From Favolaschia claudopus (taxonomy: Eukaryota > Basidiomycota > Agaricomycetes > Agaricales > Mycenaceae): 64,000 bases of DNA. Shown here in pieces: positions 1-12,142 of the stretch. The stretch lies in the NCBI GenBank assembly GCA_037176885.1, contig JAWWNJ010000059.1, forward strand, positions 558,001 to 622,000. Direction: 5' to 3'. The notes beneath the pieces were generated by a model. That model had not been told where the DNA came from. It did no database searches and worked only from the letters and a program-made list of their open reading frames with translations. A program made the position numbers and the translations under genes. Within the stretch, counting starts at the first letter, position 1. Every line of letters begins with the position of its first letter.

Positions 1-822
1 AAACAATGTCTGAGCCTGGGAAGACAGTGTGCCGTTTTGTGACAGTGGCAGAGAGGGGCCGATCATGATCTTGTAGATCCGGACCTTTCTCTTTCCTCGA
101 TCACCATCTTCTCTGTTGGCCAGCCAGCTTTCCGCACTCACGAACATTTTGATTTCACGTATTTCTGCTTCTATCGACTTCCCGCATAACACTCCGCCTG
201 GGAGCTCTTCTTTCCCCCGCACCCCTATCCAACTCGCTCATTCACGACACATACTCCCGCACTCCAAATCAATGAACCAAATCACCGTCCGACGTTCGTT
301 CATCTGACAGCGTACGAACCGCCTACAACCCCAACCATCCTCCCTGAAACTCACTGGCCTCTACTCATTCTATGTCGAGACTGGTTCTGGTTACAACCCC
401 TGTACCGCTGTCTCATACCTGGTCTCCCCCCATCGTTTTCATTTTCATCGGGGTTTTCCTTCGGCTCTCTCGATCCGGTCATATTCCTTAACATCACCTG
501 TCCGCTACCAATATTGCTTGCCCTTTTCCCTGAAACTTCACGTTCACAAAATCTGCGCCTCTGACACATTTATCTGGCATATTTCTTTCGAGTCTTCGAG
601 TTACACGCTCAAATTTTATGCTCACGCGGCTTCTTCAATTCAGAGTACTTAACTCAAAGTAGCTCAGATGGTGTTGACCCTCGGATATTCCACATAATAT
701 TAACACTCGAACGACATTCGCCCTCCCCACTTCGCGGTCTCGATTCCAGTCTAAAGCTCAAACGGTGTTCGCGCCTTTCACGTTAACGAGTCTCGTTCAA
801 GTCAAGCGCTGTCCGCGTATGG
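1..822. other. No gene recognised
   Basis: Only short reading frames without recognisable motifs are present. The stretch is pyrimidine-rich near 160-560. I see no repeat ends or RNA gene here. Confidence 0.4.
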
Positions 823-950
823 CTAATTCCGCTGAGTACTGGTACACTTGAGATTTAATTGGAGTATAAGAAAAGACGACTCGGACACTAATTCCGCTGA
901 GTACTGGTACACTTGAGATTTAATTGGAGTATAAGAAAAGACGACTCGGA
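823..950. repeat. Tandem duplication of a 65-bp unit
   Basis: A unit beginning CTAATTCCGCTGAGTACTGG at 823 is repeated at 888, the second copy running to 950. The copies are identical until the last bases. The motif CAGCGGAATT near 995 is the reverse complement of the unit start, so the pair may sit inside a small inverted-repeat element, but I could not define its ends. Confidence 0.8.
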
Positions 951-1966
951 GTCAAGTCGGGAACTTTAGGGAAACACAACAATTCAAGTCAAAACAGCGG
1001 AATTGGTGAGAAGTTTACGGAGATGAATCAAATACTGTAATAAGGCAAGCAGACTGAAAGGACATCGGAAACAGCCTGTAGAGACAGAATGCAGACAAAG
1101 GAGTCTTTAACAGGATTGTAAGAAACGATCAGCGTGCCAGTAGGCGGATCAACACGCATCAGCACCGGCTTGATGGGTGTGATGACCGATTGATCCAATG
1201 CTGCTTGAACTCCGTGTGAGGATGATTGAAACCTTTAACTACATCAGACCTCACTGCAGTCTAAGTGAGAGTTGAGGAAAACCTCCTATGATTGATGCTA
1301 AACTTCATCCAAGCTGAACTTCAACTACAAGGTTCAATTGCCATATTTGGAAAATTTTCGATCGGAAGTTGAACTTCGGTTAAAACTTCACACCGAGCAG
1401 TAAAGTAGCCTCAAAACTGCGGCCTCGAGTTCCTTTTGGGTTGAAACTAGAATATTTACTGAAAAATGAATTTATACAAATAGCAAGATAGTGTGCAGGT
1501 TGACTCTGAATATGAAGTCTCTCTTGATACAGGTCAGTTTTAGCAGTCAACTCTACTATTAAAATGGATGCCGTGATCAGCCGAGCCATCAATTGTCGCT
1601 TCTCAGCCGACCCCCTTGACGCGTCCAAGACTTTATATACGTTTGAACGACTGTCTTCAAAAAAGTTTATAAAGTCTTGTTTACGAGACTAGTACGGGTT
1701 GGCGTCTGAATCGTGTCCAACCTTGGTCAAGCTTCAGGTGTAGGAGCTTGTCCTGTTCGGCTGGTGGTCCTCGGCTGGGACGCGCGGGGCATGGTGATGT
1801 CGGTGTGTCGGTGGCAGGTACAGCGTCCGAGTTGCGTGAGCGACGATAAGGGCTTGTGAGATGTAGGGCTACCTTGGTCGATATTTAGGCGGGAACGAGG
1901 TGATGGGAACGATAGTGTAAAATTTTGATACAAAAAAGCCTGCGCTGAGCGCAGAGTGCCGCTATG
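951..1966. other. No gene recognised
   Basis: AT-rich sequence with short reading frames only. Apart from the possible inverted match to the tandem repeat near 995, nothing can be supported. Confidence 0.4.
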
Positions 1967-2115
1967 TACAGTCGAAGCTGTCATAACCCATAGCTCTCAT
2001 AACCCATAATCTCCATTAACCCATACATTTTTGAGGGTTTTTGACCGGTTTTTGGCTGGGATAACTAGCTTTTTGGCTCTACCGAGGGCTATGGGTTATG
2101 ACAGCTTAGACTGTA
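1967..2115. mobile_element. TA-flanked MITE, copy 1
   Basis: The ends are inverted: CAGTCGAAGCTGTCATAACC at 1969 and its near-exact reverse complement ending at 2113, flanked by TA on both sides. The interior repeats the motif ATAACCCATA several times. There is no coding capacity. TA target duplication with CAGTC ends fits the Tc1/mariner-pogo group (family knowledge). A second copy lies at 8567 in the opposite orientation. Confidence 0.85.
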
Positions 2116-3301
2116 CAATCTGATATTATATTACAGCTGTTTGCATAGTTAATGGCACCTCCTGCATTTTTATGAAAAGAAAGCATTTCAAACGTCCTAT
2201 CTTCCCGCTCTCATATCTCATTCAATTTTCAACCAATTCACACAGTTCAAGTTTTGTTCTGAAGCAGTTCGGCAGGGGTTCCAAGCCGCCGGCAAATAGC
2301 GGCAAATGCTTCCGAAAGGTGATGGCATCATGCCGAGGTTAGTTGTCCCAACTGGGATGTGATTTGCTTCGTTCTGGCTCAATTCTGGACGGTTTGGGGT
2401 GCCATAAAGCAATATTAGCAGAAGAATAGAGCTCAAATCAGGTCTGCAATCACACCTTTTGAAAATATGCAGATACAATTGCTCAGCGCCGAGAACGATC
2501 ACTTGGTGAATAATTTCATTCTGCTGTTAGTGGTTTGCGGTTGTCTTACATTTTGAGCTTGCAGACCTCATTACCTACCTAATGGCTACATACTCTCCAA
2601 AATCGAAGTGATTCTGAACAGAAATGAACAAGTTTTTCCAGGTTCGTTGTTCGTATTACCGCCGATGACCGGCAATCAAGGGACGCAAAGGGATCGGATT
2701 AGGGGACAGTTCAGATATAGGATGAAAGCCCTGTCAAAACGCTACAAAATGAGCCTAGAATCATGCTAATTGGTCCATAAATGGCTGTGTAAGGAGCCAT
2801 ACAAGTTCGGACATTTAAATTGCTCTTCATATACAAAATGATCGGAAGTGCCATTAGCTTTGCAAACAGCTGTAAACCCTCTCTTTGCATGGGTTTGACG
2901 AATAGACACTTCCTTGGTCAATCTGACCGTGGTACGGGATGGTCCGACTGTGGGGCCGCAGTCAGGCTGACCGCGCCGCCACAGCCGGTTTGACCGCCGA
3001 CACGGCTGATCTGACTGCGGTTCACGATCTTGTAAAAACACGGAATTTATGGGTAGTTATAGGCAGTATAGACTTTATGGTGTGATATTGTGTATTAGAG
3101 GAACAGAATAAAGACTTGTACCAACATATGACAGGAACAGCCAGATTGACTGTGTTGAGAATGACTGTGCGGCGCACAGTCGGCATGAGCCGTGGCAGGC
3201 CACGGTCAAAATTTAGGCGGTCAGAATAACCGCGCGAAAAATCAAATAACCGCGGCGCGGTCATACCGGCTGTGACTTCTCTCTAGTCATTCAACCATCA
3301 G
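2116..3301. other. Non-coding stretch with repeated CGGTCA motifs
   Basis: No gene recognised. From about 2920 to 3275 the motif CGGTCA or its complement TGACCG recurs, with runs such as ACCGCG, in both orientations. This resembles the subterminal repeats of a DNA transposon, but no clean terminal inverted repeat or target duplication was found. Confidence 0.35.
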
Positions 3302-4867
3302 AGAGGGCAAAACTACTCGGAGTTCTGCTCGACTTCAAGCTCTCCTTCCGGAATCATGTTGAGCTCGCGCAGTCCCGTGGCACCAAAGCAGTCCTCGCTC
3401 TCTCCTGCATCGCGACCCCCACTTTTGGACTCCCCCATTCCTACGTTCGCCAGCTTTTCCAGAGTGTCGTAGTGCCGCGGATGGAGTACGGGCTGCCAGT
3501 GTGGTACAAGCCGGTCGTCGAGCGCGAAGGAACCAGGCGAGCAGGAACAGTGTGGGTCGCCAAGGCGCTCGGCAAGGTTCAACGACAAGCGTGTAAACTC
3601 ATCACCGGCGCTCTCCGCACCACAGCCACAGACGTGCTTGACTTCCACGCCAATCTTCTCCCCTTACACATTCGCCTCAACCGCTCCGCCTACAATGCCG
3701 CCGCCCGCGCGCCTTGCCTCCCTCCCGTCGTCCAACCCCGCTCGCCTCACCTTCCTCCGCTGCCGCCGCGTCCCTCGATTTCATCGCTCTCCAATCCATC
3801 ACCTCATCCACGCGTTCCCCATCTTCAGATCCGCTTTCGAAACAATCGACCCGCAGCGACGACTTACCCCGATCTCTCCGGGTGTACTTTCCACCTTCGT
3901 CGCACCCGACAAACGTACAGCGAGGGAGGACATGGAGAGAATCACGGCACAAGGAGGGACATGTATCTTCACAGACGGGTCGGGCTTCGAGGAGGGGACG
4001 GGAGCCGCAGCAGTAGCGGTCACGGGAAGGGGAGCGGGCATCAGAAGATAGAAGCATTTGGGATCGTTGAGTGAGCACACTGTTTTTGAATCCGAGGTCT
4101 GCGGTGCCATCCTCGCCCTCGACATCGTGGCCGACATTTCCCGCCTCACCGACGTTGACATCTTCCTCGATTGCCAACCCGCCATCGCCGCTCTTTCCTC
4201 ACCAAAGACGCAGCCCGGACAGTACCTCCTCGCCGTATTCCACGCTATCCTCGGACGCCTTACTCGCACACGCCGCACCCTCAAGATTCGTCTCAGATGG
4301 GTGCCAGCGCACGTCGGAATCGCGGGAAATGAGCTTGTCGACACCCTCGCCAAGGAGGCAGCATTAGGAGCATCCACGCCCCTCAAAACGAGTGTCAAAA
4401 TTTTCGAGTCCCCCCTCCCCGTGAGCAGAGCAGCTGCGATTGCTGCGGGTTCGAAGGCATTCACGCGGAAATGGGTAGAGGAGTGGAGAACATCACCGCG
4501 TCACGCGCGAATCGCTTTCTTCGACTCGCCAACCCCCTCCAACGTCGTCTGGAAGATGTACAACGGCCTGAGCAGACCGCAGTGCAGCATTCTCACTCAG
4601 CTAAGAACCGGACACATCGAACTCAACGCGTACCTCTTCAGATTCCACCTGGCACCCTCCCCCTCCTGCCCCCACTGCAACGTCCCTGAATCTGTCCCTC
4701 ACTTCCTTCTCCTGTGCCCCGCCTACCGCGCGCAGCGCCTCCGCCTTTATATGCGCCTCGGGACTGCCCGCGTCACCCTTCGCCGCCTCATTTCCTCCAA
4801 ACATGACCCGAACCCCGTTCTTGCATTCGTGCGCGACACTCACCGCCTCCCCTCCTACGCTCTCTGA
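3302..4867 (+). pseudogene. 5'-truncated LINE: end of reverse transcriptase plus RNase H
   Basis: This is the 3' part of a non-LTR retrotransposon polyprotein. It opens in the RT thumb region, with a LLGVLLD..LSFRNHV motif, continues through a region with RMEYGLPVWY, then an RNase H domain with the acidic residues in FTDGSG, the E of VFESEV and the D of DIFLDCQ. A C-terminal CPHC...H...C cluster precedes the stop. The frame changes near 3690 and again near 4050, so it cannot be translated through. The endonuclease and catalytic RT are missing, as expected for 5' truncation. An AT-rich 3' tail follows to about 4960. Confidence 0.85.
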
Positions 4868-4969
4868 GCCCCTCTCTTCTCTTCAATACTCACTTATCAA
4901 TTTTCTTTTTAGATAGTTATACATACATATGTACATATTACGTCTTATATTCACGCTACGACCTCGCAC

Positions 4970-6015
4970 TTAAGGCTGCCATTGCAATGTATTAGAAGTG
5001 AACTTATAATTTTTTTTTGGCCGTCCAAAAATGTGTTTGCGTGCCCGTTCACGGAATCCGCGCGCACGTCCATCACGTCCGCGCTTCCCTTTACCAGATT
5101 TACCACGACTCACAGCCGCTTGGACTGATGCCGCCGTCCACTCGCCGCGTGTTTTTGATTGCTTATCCGTGTACAGGTGCAAAAATGCCGACATTTCCTC
5201 CAAGTGCCGTCGTTCCCAACCATTGATTTTCTTTGGAACGATGCGCTTACGCTTCTTCCCGGGAGATGACGGTTTGAAAAGCAGGAGCTTGATAGCATCG
5301 AGAGCTTCGAGGGCCATGACCTGTGTGGGAGGCTTCCTTGCATCCCAAGGGGTTCCCCGCCCATTCTCTGGCTCCTCCTCATCATCGGCAGGGGAAGGCG
5401 GCTCTGTATAGGCCTCTTGCTGTCCCTCCGGTACATCAATTACGCCCGGATCCGTCAACATCTCATCCAATGAGTCAGCAGCAGGAGATGATTGAGCCGG
5501 ATTGGACTGGCAGTCGAGATCGCCGTCGCAGCCATTGTTCAAGTTGGCCGTGTCAGACGGAGTGGATGGCAATGGAATGTCCGTGGTGATGTCCGAGACA
5601 GGAGAAGACGACCGAGAAAGGCGAGTTGGAACCACAGCATCGAGTAGAGATGAAAGAACCCGGCGTGGGAGGGACTGCCGAGAAGACGCGCTGTGAGTGC
5701 TGACATCAGAAGAAGACGTGTTTTGTGGCTCGGGACGTGTTTTCTTGAGCTTTGAGGGTCTACCAATGCTTTCTGGATTAATCTATAAGCGTCAAACGCG
5801 TCAATTCACGGTATGGAAGCTGTGAGATAGCGCACATTTTCCTTCCCACTCAGCTCCTTCCACTTCCGTTTGAGAGTCTCGGTGGTGTTCGAGAACGCGT
5901 TAGGGGAATGCTTATTGAGGTTTCCAAGGTTCCACAGCTTTCTTCGAGGCATACCCAACGCGAGGGCGCGCAGACGATGGCGGGAATGGCAGATTTGGGT
6001 GTATTTGGGCGGCAT
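4970..6015 (-). CDS. Two-exon hypothetical protein, basic
   Basis: I do not recognise this family. Exon 1 (6015-5836) encodes 60 residues starting MPPKYTQ. A 53-nt intron with GTGCGC..TATAG ends occupies 5835-5783, and exon 2 (5782-4970) adds 270 residues, giving about 330. The frame joins without loss. The protein is low-complexity in the middle, with Ser/Pro/Asp-rich segments and an acidic DDEEEP run, and basic towards both ends: GRPSKLKKTRP, GKKRKR, and a C-terminal GRPKKNYKF tail. The basic clusters could be nuclear localisation or DNA-contact segments (inference). It could be a transposon-associated gene, given its neighbours. An upstream extension to 6063 has no ATG. Confidence 0.55.
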
Positions 6016-7777
6016 TCGGCTACACAGGGACGAAACTCTACTAAACCAGAGTTGACCCAGCAAAGTAAAGCCTGTGGTTGAGATATTTCAAGATGAGGTT
6101 AGTTTTAAGCCGGCCCAGCGTGGTCTAGGTTGTGCGAGGGACGACTTGGGTTGTCCCAGAGTTATGTTCGGAAACCATGTGATTTGATGGTCTGATGCTG
6201 TCCGACGTGCCCTTGGTCACCAATTGAATTCAAATTGGTCACTGCGCGTCCTTTTCATTGCACGATACACAAACAATGGAGTACAAAGATGAATATATTG
6301 AGGTGTATGAAGGGGTACTGGGCACGAACAGGTGCCATTTACCGTAAATCAGAGGAAGGAGGCAGAACAGGCCTGAGGGAATATGAATGATGTGGACAGT
6401 GGCAATCGTGGAGGAACGCGATCCACAAAGATAAAGGTAGTGCTGGACGGACCAAAGAACTTTGGGATCTACACACCATTCCATCTTCATCTTCTGAAGC
6501 CAGTGCGCGTGCAGTGAAAGCCAGACTTTACAGGTGGAGATGAGACTGGATTGAGGGATGGCATCGGGGTTCTTGAGCAACAGCAACCAGTAGATTGAAG
6601 TCTTGCGGGTGACGTGGTTGAAGCTTTGAAGTCTTGAGCGCTTGTGCATTGAATGTCTTGCATACGACTTAAATCTTAAGCTTGCGAGCAAGTTGCGATG
6701 ATTTGAAGGTGTGATTCTTGGACGCTCCATTTTAATGCAAGACCCCTAATACTTGACTATATACCCGCCAGGTTGCCTTGAAGGAAGCTTGAAGTGGGAG
6801 GGGACGTTTCAAACGAGGGAAGACGAAGGATCACTTTAAAGCATTGAACTTTGAAGTGGGTGACTGTCACTGAATGCGTCGCCTTTGGGTGCGAGGTTAC
6901 AACGTCCCGGGAGCAAGATCTGACAAGCCGAAGCAGTAAAGCTGAATTGAGGGAGCTTGCACTGGCGGGGCCGAGTCCTTCGACGTCGGGAGGGGAGCTG
7001 AGGGAAGCGAGAAGACGGTGGGAGAGGACAAGTTGGTTTTCCGCCACATGACTTTGATCAACAGCTTTGATCGTCGTCGTCATTGTCAAGCTCAGGAGTT
7101 TTAGTCCCTGGGGCCTGGACAAATGCACCAGAATCAGCTTCCAGCTTGAAGCTGGGGTGAAGGGAGTGTGATATTAAGTTTGGGACCGCTCGTTGCATTG
7201 CGCACCGCACATTTCCATAAAAATTTCCGCGGGACAAAATTGATTAGATTTGGTGCATCGGCCAAATGAAACGTGGGACGGCTTCAAAAGTTTGTATCTA
7301 GTCCATCCAACCTTCTGGCTGTGTAATGGCCGAGGTGATTGTCAATTTTTCCGAAATCGAGTTATTCTACTTATTCAATATTATCTACAAATCTGTGCGG
7401 CCAGATTTCTCAATAATATGGACAACTATCGGAGGCCATTAAGATTTTTCCCAAAGTACCGCTTTTGTCACGCTGTGACACGTGATGTGAGTGGATCGTC
7501 CTTGAGCCTACCTTACGCTTGTTCAGACATTTGCGTATGGTGGTGGCCGAATGTTTCGACGAGTACATTCAGCCTCGACAACCCTCGGAATATCTCAATA
7601 TGCGCACCTTCCCAATGGCTCCATACTCCTCCGCATACCCGACAAAGTCACCTCCACGCAGATGGGCGCCGAAATCTCGTCTGCGATGGCGTTAAAATAT
7701 AAAGAGTTCCAAAAAAGAGAAGACAGGGTTGATTCGGGCAGTCACCATGTGCAGCGGCGGGGCCAGCCCAATGCAAA
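6016..7777. other. No gene recognised
   Basis: Long stretch with overlapping short reading frames on both strands but no motif or consistent splice structure. Repeated CTTGAA/TTCAAG words around 6590-6860 give the region a simple-sequence character. Confidence 0.35.
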
Positions 7778-8081
7778 TAGAGCGTTTGTGCTAAGCGGCG
7801 GGGACGCTTGACAGGCATGTGGAGCGGGGTCGCTTCGCTAAAGCCAGGTCGCTCGCATTTCCTCAGAACAGAAGACTCTGTTGGGCTTGAAACTCGGTAC
7901 AGTGTCAGAAAGGACCCTTAAGAGTGCCTACCTCAGTGCGTTTAATATTCTGCGGGCTGAGTCCTGTTTAAACGATGATTTGTTAGCGACCTGGCGGGAA
8001 TGACGTCGTTGGTTGAAGCGTCTCAGCGATCCCGCGGCACATGCCTGTCAAGCGGCCCAGCCGCTCCGCACAAACGCTCTA
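7778..8081. mobile_element. TA-flanked MITE with GC-rich arms
   Basis: Both ends carry GAGCGTTTGTGC as an inverted repeat, next to TA at 7778-7779 and 8080-8081. The arms stay similar for about 55 bp, including CGCTTGACAGGCATGTG. The interior is non-coding. Terminal structure and TA duplication point to mobilisation by a Tc1/mariner-like transposase (inference). Confidence 0.85.
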
Positions 8082-8566
8082 ATGTTGTAGATATTGAAGA
8101 GGAAGATGATGTAGAGTCGTAGAACGCGTGGATATACTGCTTGGAGAATTTTTACGATTTTTATTGATTTTTTGGGAATTTTTTGAGGTCGATACCGAGT
8201 CCGGACAAAAAATCGTCAAAATTGAGGGGTCTGTGCCGCAGTCCGGACAGAAATATGAGCCGGCTGCGAGCTCAAAGTCCGGACAAGAACCTGCTGGGAC
8301 CAAGGGGCACCCACCGGCAAAACCCGAGACACGGGGTTAGAGGGGGGTGGGTGTCTGAAGTACCTTATTTCACTTTTCCGACCCAGCCTCTGATTGGTCT
8401 AAAAACGCGTTTCCGAAGGTCAAAAAAAAGTAACAGAAAATATTTGATTACATAATATATTATGTATCCCACGACCAGACCCGAACGGCAACTTTTGGCC
8501 AGCTGGGAGGTAAGATTAGTGTGGGATAACACGTTTGAGCACCAGAGTGTCCCCGAAGTGTGCTGG
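8082..8566. other. Spacer with GTCCGGAC repeats
   Basis: AGTCCGGACA or close variants occur three times between 8199 and 8287. The same word recurs in the hAT-like element at 15540-16002, so this may be a decayed relative. No terminal repeat could be fixed. Confidence 0.4.
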
Positions 8567-8733
8567 TACAGTCGAAGCTGTCATAACCCATAGGCCTCGG
8601 TTAGGTCAGAAAGGTATGGGGTATGGCAGATTTATGGGTTATCCCAGCCAAAGGTCAGTCAAAATCCCCGAGAAATGTATGGGTTAAGGCAGATTATGGG
8701 TTACGAGAGCTATGGGTTATGACAGCTTCGACC
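8567..8733. mobile_element. TA-flanked MITE, copy 2 (right end eroded)
   Basis: The left end is TACAGTCGAAGCTGTCATAA, identical to the element at 1967. The right end keeps CTATGGGTTATGACAGC but the last bases are changed. The internal ATAACCCATA-type repeats lie in reverse order relative to copy 1, so the two copies are inserted in opposite orientations. Confidence 0.8.
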
Positions 8734-9920
8734 AATTCAAATCACGGCCAAATTTGGACAAATTTTCTCAGTCTTTGAGGGGAATTACCCGTTTTGGGGA
8801 TTATGTAACACTTACGTATGGGGGTGGGCGTCGACCGAGCCTTAAGTCAGTTTTCCGACCTCGTGTCCAAGATTTTAAGGATGGGTGCCCCTTGGCTGGG
8901 ACCAAATTTTGGTATCAAACCTCACAAGGCATTTTCGTGGGTCCTGTTGTGTTGCCTCTTTTTGAGGTGGTTACGGTCACGATTGAGGCCGTTACCTTGA
9001 AAAAATCGTGACGCAACACGAAAAAAGTTTTTGGCCTGGGAACATACACAGGTGAGTCTGTGCTTACCTTTTGTGCTGCTTATTGGCCTAGTCTGAAATT
9101 GTTGGCGGGGTTCGACCCGGACCTCGGTTTTGTCACGGCTGTAACATCATGTGCATTTCCCCACGCCCCAATGGGGCATGACACGTATGCGCGTCGGTGC
9201 TGTGGTACGCAGCGACGACCCACTGTGAAGGCTTCGCAAGCCTAGAGAAGTATTGAAAGACTGCCCAGCCCATAGATAGACATAATTCAGTGCTATTTTA
9301 CGCTTTAGGACCATAATCATCAAGCAATATTGTGTTCATGGAATAAGTACAGTATCTTCGGCATACGTACTGGTTACGACCCCGCCCAAAGTCCCAGATG
9401 CTTCACAGTGGTAGATATTAGCCCCGGCAAGTGTAAATGTGGGGTTCCAAGCCCTTTATGCAGCCAACAAGCTCCATATTGGGCTCAAGTTGGACCGCCA
9501 AGTTTTCCGAACGACGTGTCATTTCCTTATCCGACCGTGTGAACTGGCACGTGTGTCACAGAGGTCTTGGATGACAGGCGCCATCAAGTTCAGACTCTAT
9601 ATAATAGATTTATCGACTATCATAAATCTTGTAGAGTCTGACTTGGTGAGACTATTATTGGCCGAGATCCCTCGAAATTGTAGTGAATTCAACGATTTGA
9701 TGGCTTCTTCACGAATTTTTTGAACCAGACGGTTGCCTCCTTTGGCAACGGTCACGGCTCACGACGGGTTGGTTGCCTGAAAATGAGGCAACCGTTTTGT
9801 CACGGTCCCTCGACGATTGCTTCCATACAGGGAGGTACATACAGTATAGGGCTCCAAAATGCAGACAAAATGACTGGGGTGCTTTGTAAGCACTGTGCGG
9901 GCCTTTCCTCGGACTTCGGA
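8734..9920. other. No gene recognised
   Basis: No coding signature. A segment at about 9840-9930 resembles 52283-52385 (shared TATAGGGCTCC...TTTGTAAGCA and CTCGGACTTCGG words), so it is probably a dispersed repeat. Confidence 0.35.
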
Positions 9921-10287
9921 TACAGCCGTTTTGATGTCCGGGGGTCCTGAAACAATATACGGGTTGTGATTGAGTGGTGCTCATTTGTGCTTACCTAATA
10001 CCTTTGTTTTGCTTCACCACTTCAGCCAAATCTGAGTTTTGCTTCCGCCACCCAGAGAACACCAGGGGGTTAACAGAACTGAGGATCAAGACTCAGCCCA
10101 GAGCTCGATAGGGCCATGACTTGCGAGCAAGGACCTGGACCAAAACAAGGGACCAGCGGCACATGATGTGGTACGGCAACGCCCCACAAAGCTTTGCCGA
10201 TGACAGAATCGTCAACAAACGTAAGCACAAACGAACGAGCACCACTCAATCAGAACCCGTACGTATATTGTTTCCAAAACGGCTGTA
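9921..10287. mobile_element. TA-flanked MITE of the CAGCCG family, copy A
   Basis: The ends TACAGCCGTTTTG and CAAAACGGCTGTA are inverted and flanked by TA. Subterminal AGTGGTGCTC and GAGCACCACT also pair. The interior matches the element at 12450-12835 in reverse orientation (shared GCCGATGACAGAATCGTCAA). Non-coding. Confidence 0.85.
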
Positions 10288-10378
10288 AGGCTTTATAATA
10301 ATTTCAGGGTCTCGGAAGTCTCAAGGAGGACCCCCGACAACCACCTACGATGCCTGCCGGCGAAATTTTCAATTCGGA

Positions 10379-10705
10379 TACAGCCGTTTCGTAAAAAGGA
10401 TACGGGTTCCGTCATTTCTTCCTCTTTGATTTTTTGTTGTTGACGATTTTGTCAAAAACTCCACAAATTGTTGCCTCAGACGGAAGGTGCCGTAAGGAAC
10501 ACAATTGGGTCAGACCAGCTTGCACGATTGTTGGGGTCCATATAAGAATTGTAATTTAACCAGATAATAGACCAATGCTCTATGGTACAACTTTCCCGAG
10601 ATATACCGAGGCCGGGCGAGCGAGAAATCAGATTCCGCAAACAGACTCAAGGTCAAGCAAGTGTCAACAAACCGAAACCCGTATTCTTTTTCCGAAACAG
10701 CTGTA
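10379..10705. mobile_element. TA-MITE nested in the hAT-like element
   Basis: Inverted ends TACAGCCGTTTCG and CGAAACAGCTGTA sit between TA duplications. The sister element at 13653 has the uninterrupted sequence AATTCGGATAAGACGTGCCC around 13700, which is the matching empty site. This confirms both the ends and the TA duplication. Confidence 0.9.
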
Positions 10706-10921
10706 AAACATGCCCAAAATTCGCCCGCACCCTGCCCGAATTCGGATGAGGAATCAACTTTTTGGCGGCCAAGCCTGGTCAAAAATTCGGATAAAGCATG
10801 GGTGGTTGCCGACAAGCCTGGCCGAGGTTCGGATAACTTGGGCTGCCGACTCAGACGGCTTGGATGAGGACCTGCGGCTGGCCATTGACGAAATTCGGGT
10901 CAGTTGTCAACCAAATCATGG

Positions 10922-11703
10922 TAGTGTTGCCGTCGGCTGGCTACGGCTGGCTCGTGAGCTGGGCCGTCGGAGCCGGGCTCTCCGCGGCTCAGTGATGGCT
11001 AATTGATGGCTCAGCCTACTTTTTCTACGGCCAGCAATACAGACCTGCTATCTTTGAAGCAGCCCCTGGTCACTTGGAAGGCATAGTGGATGTCCACCCT
11101 GGCAATATTTCCTCCTCTCAAAACAATGAAATCTGGAAAAACTGTCACAGAACGTTACGTGAGTGACAGCTGTGACGTCAATGACGAGCACCTGCTAAAG
11201 CCCACCGACACGAGGCACCTTGCGCAAATTATTGAAGCTAGTCTCGGATACCCAGACCTTCCTGCGTAATCCTTGTTGGCGTAGTTTACGCAGAGCCGGA
11301 GCTCTTTCCTAATCCGTAATTCCAATGACAGTTTTGACGTTTGATTGATTTTCGTGATGATGGATGGTTCCTACGCCCTTGTTCCGATCACCCTCAAAAT
11401 CAATCAAACGCCAAAACCTGTCATTGAAATTACAGATTAGGAAGTAGCTCCGATATATCTAATCTCGCCCTCTCGAACGGCGGAGGAACGTCTGGGTATC
11501 CGAGACTAATTGAAGCAGGTGTCTCAGAGAATGTTTCTGGACGTGTAGCTTACCCATAGAACCACTGTCGTGCACAACAGAGCGAGTTGAAAAAATACCT
11601 CTGAGCCGACAGCTAGCCGCGGCTTCAACAGCTGGCTGCGGCTGGCTTATTTTTAGCTTGGCTCGTCGGCTCGCCGAAGCCGAGCCGAGCCGCGGCAACA
11701 CTA
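10922..11703. mobile_element. TA-MITE with GTGTTGCCG ends, itself interrupted
   Basis: GTGTTGCCG at 10924 and CGGCAACAC ending at 11701 are inverted and flanked by TA. GGCTGGCT repeats fill the arms. The host sequence ATCATGG..AAATCAG reads continuously in the sister copy near 13910. A further element is inserted at 11239-11508. Confidence 0.85.
11239..11508. mobile_element. hAT-like palindromic MITE, innermost insertion
   Basis: Ends TAGTCTCGGATACCCAGAC and its reverse complement, with the exact 8-bp direct repeat ATTGAAGC at 11231-11238 and 11509-11516. Most of the interior is also palindromic, for example CAATGACAG..CTGTCATTG with TCAATCAAACG arms, so a single strand could fold along nearly its full length. 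Confidence 0.85.
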
Positions 11704-12142
11704 AATTATCATGGTAAATCAGTGAAATCTCATAATATCGACTGTTTCAGGCAGTTTCGGGAATATATATGAGACGCAACGTTTTAGCATGGCCAATGCC
11801 TGGCGGAGCTGATACCCGAGTTAAAGGAAGCATTTTCGCCGTCACCGAGAACTGAAGGAGCATCTGCAAGGCCTTCCCAGCCGTAAGGTAGACGACACGC
11901 AAATACGGATAGGAGCAAAATTTCGATTTTCACTTGGTTTTAGGTGATTTTCTGATGCCTGGTCAACGGTTCGGATAAAACCAAGATAAAACGTCGACCT
12001 CCTGCGAGGCCTGGTGCCAATTCGGATAAGAAATGCCCAATTTGTGGTCCAGATAAGATGTCCCAAACTCCGGATTTTCCGGGGCAGGCATCATAGGTGG
12101 TTGTCGGGGGTCCTTCTCAAGGCCTCATCGGATGACTTCCCA

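Larger units (their letters stand above)
10327..12114. mobile_element. hAT-like non-autonomous element with nested insertions
   Basis: The element starts AGGACCCCCGACAACCACCT and ends in the reverse complement of this sequence. It is flanked by an exact 8-bp direct repeat TCTCAAGG (10319-10326 and 12115-12122). An 8-bp duplication is characteristic of hAT transposition (family knowledge). The word AATTCGGATAA recurs near both ends, as subterminal transposase-binding repeats often do. It carries two TA-MITEs (10379-10705 and 10922-11703). No transposase gene is present, so it needs one in trans. Confidence 0.88.

Noticed and set aside
4058..4867. Long open frame as an intact RNase H gene
   Set aside because: It is the last domain of a LINE polyprotein whose upstream part continues in two other frames; it has no independent start context.
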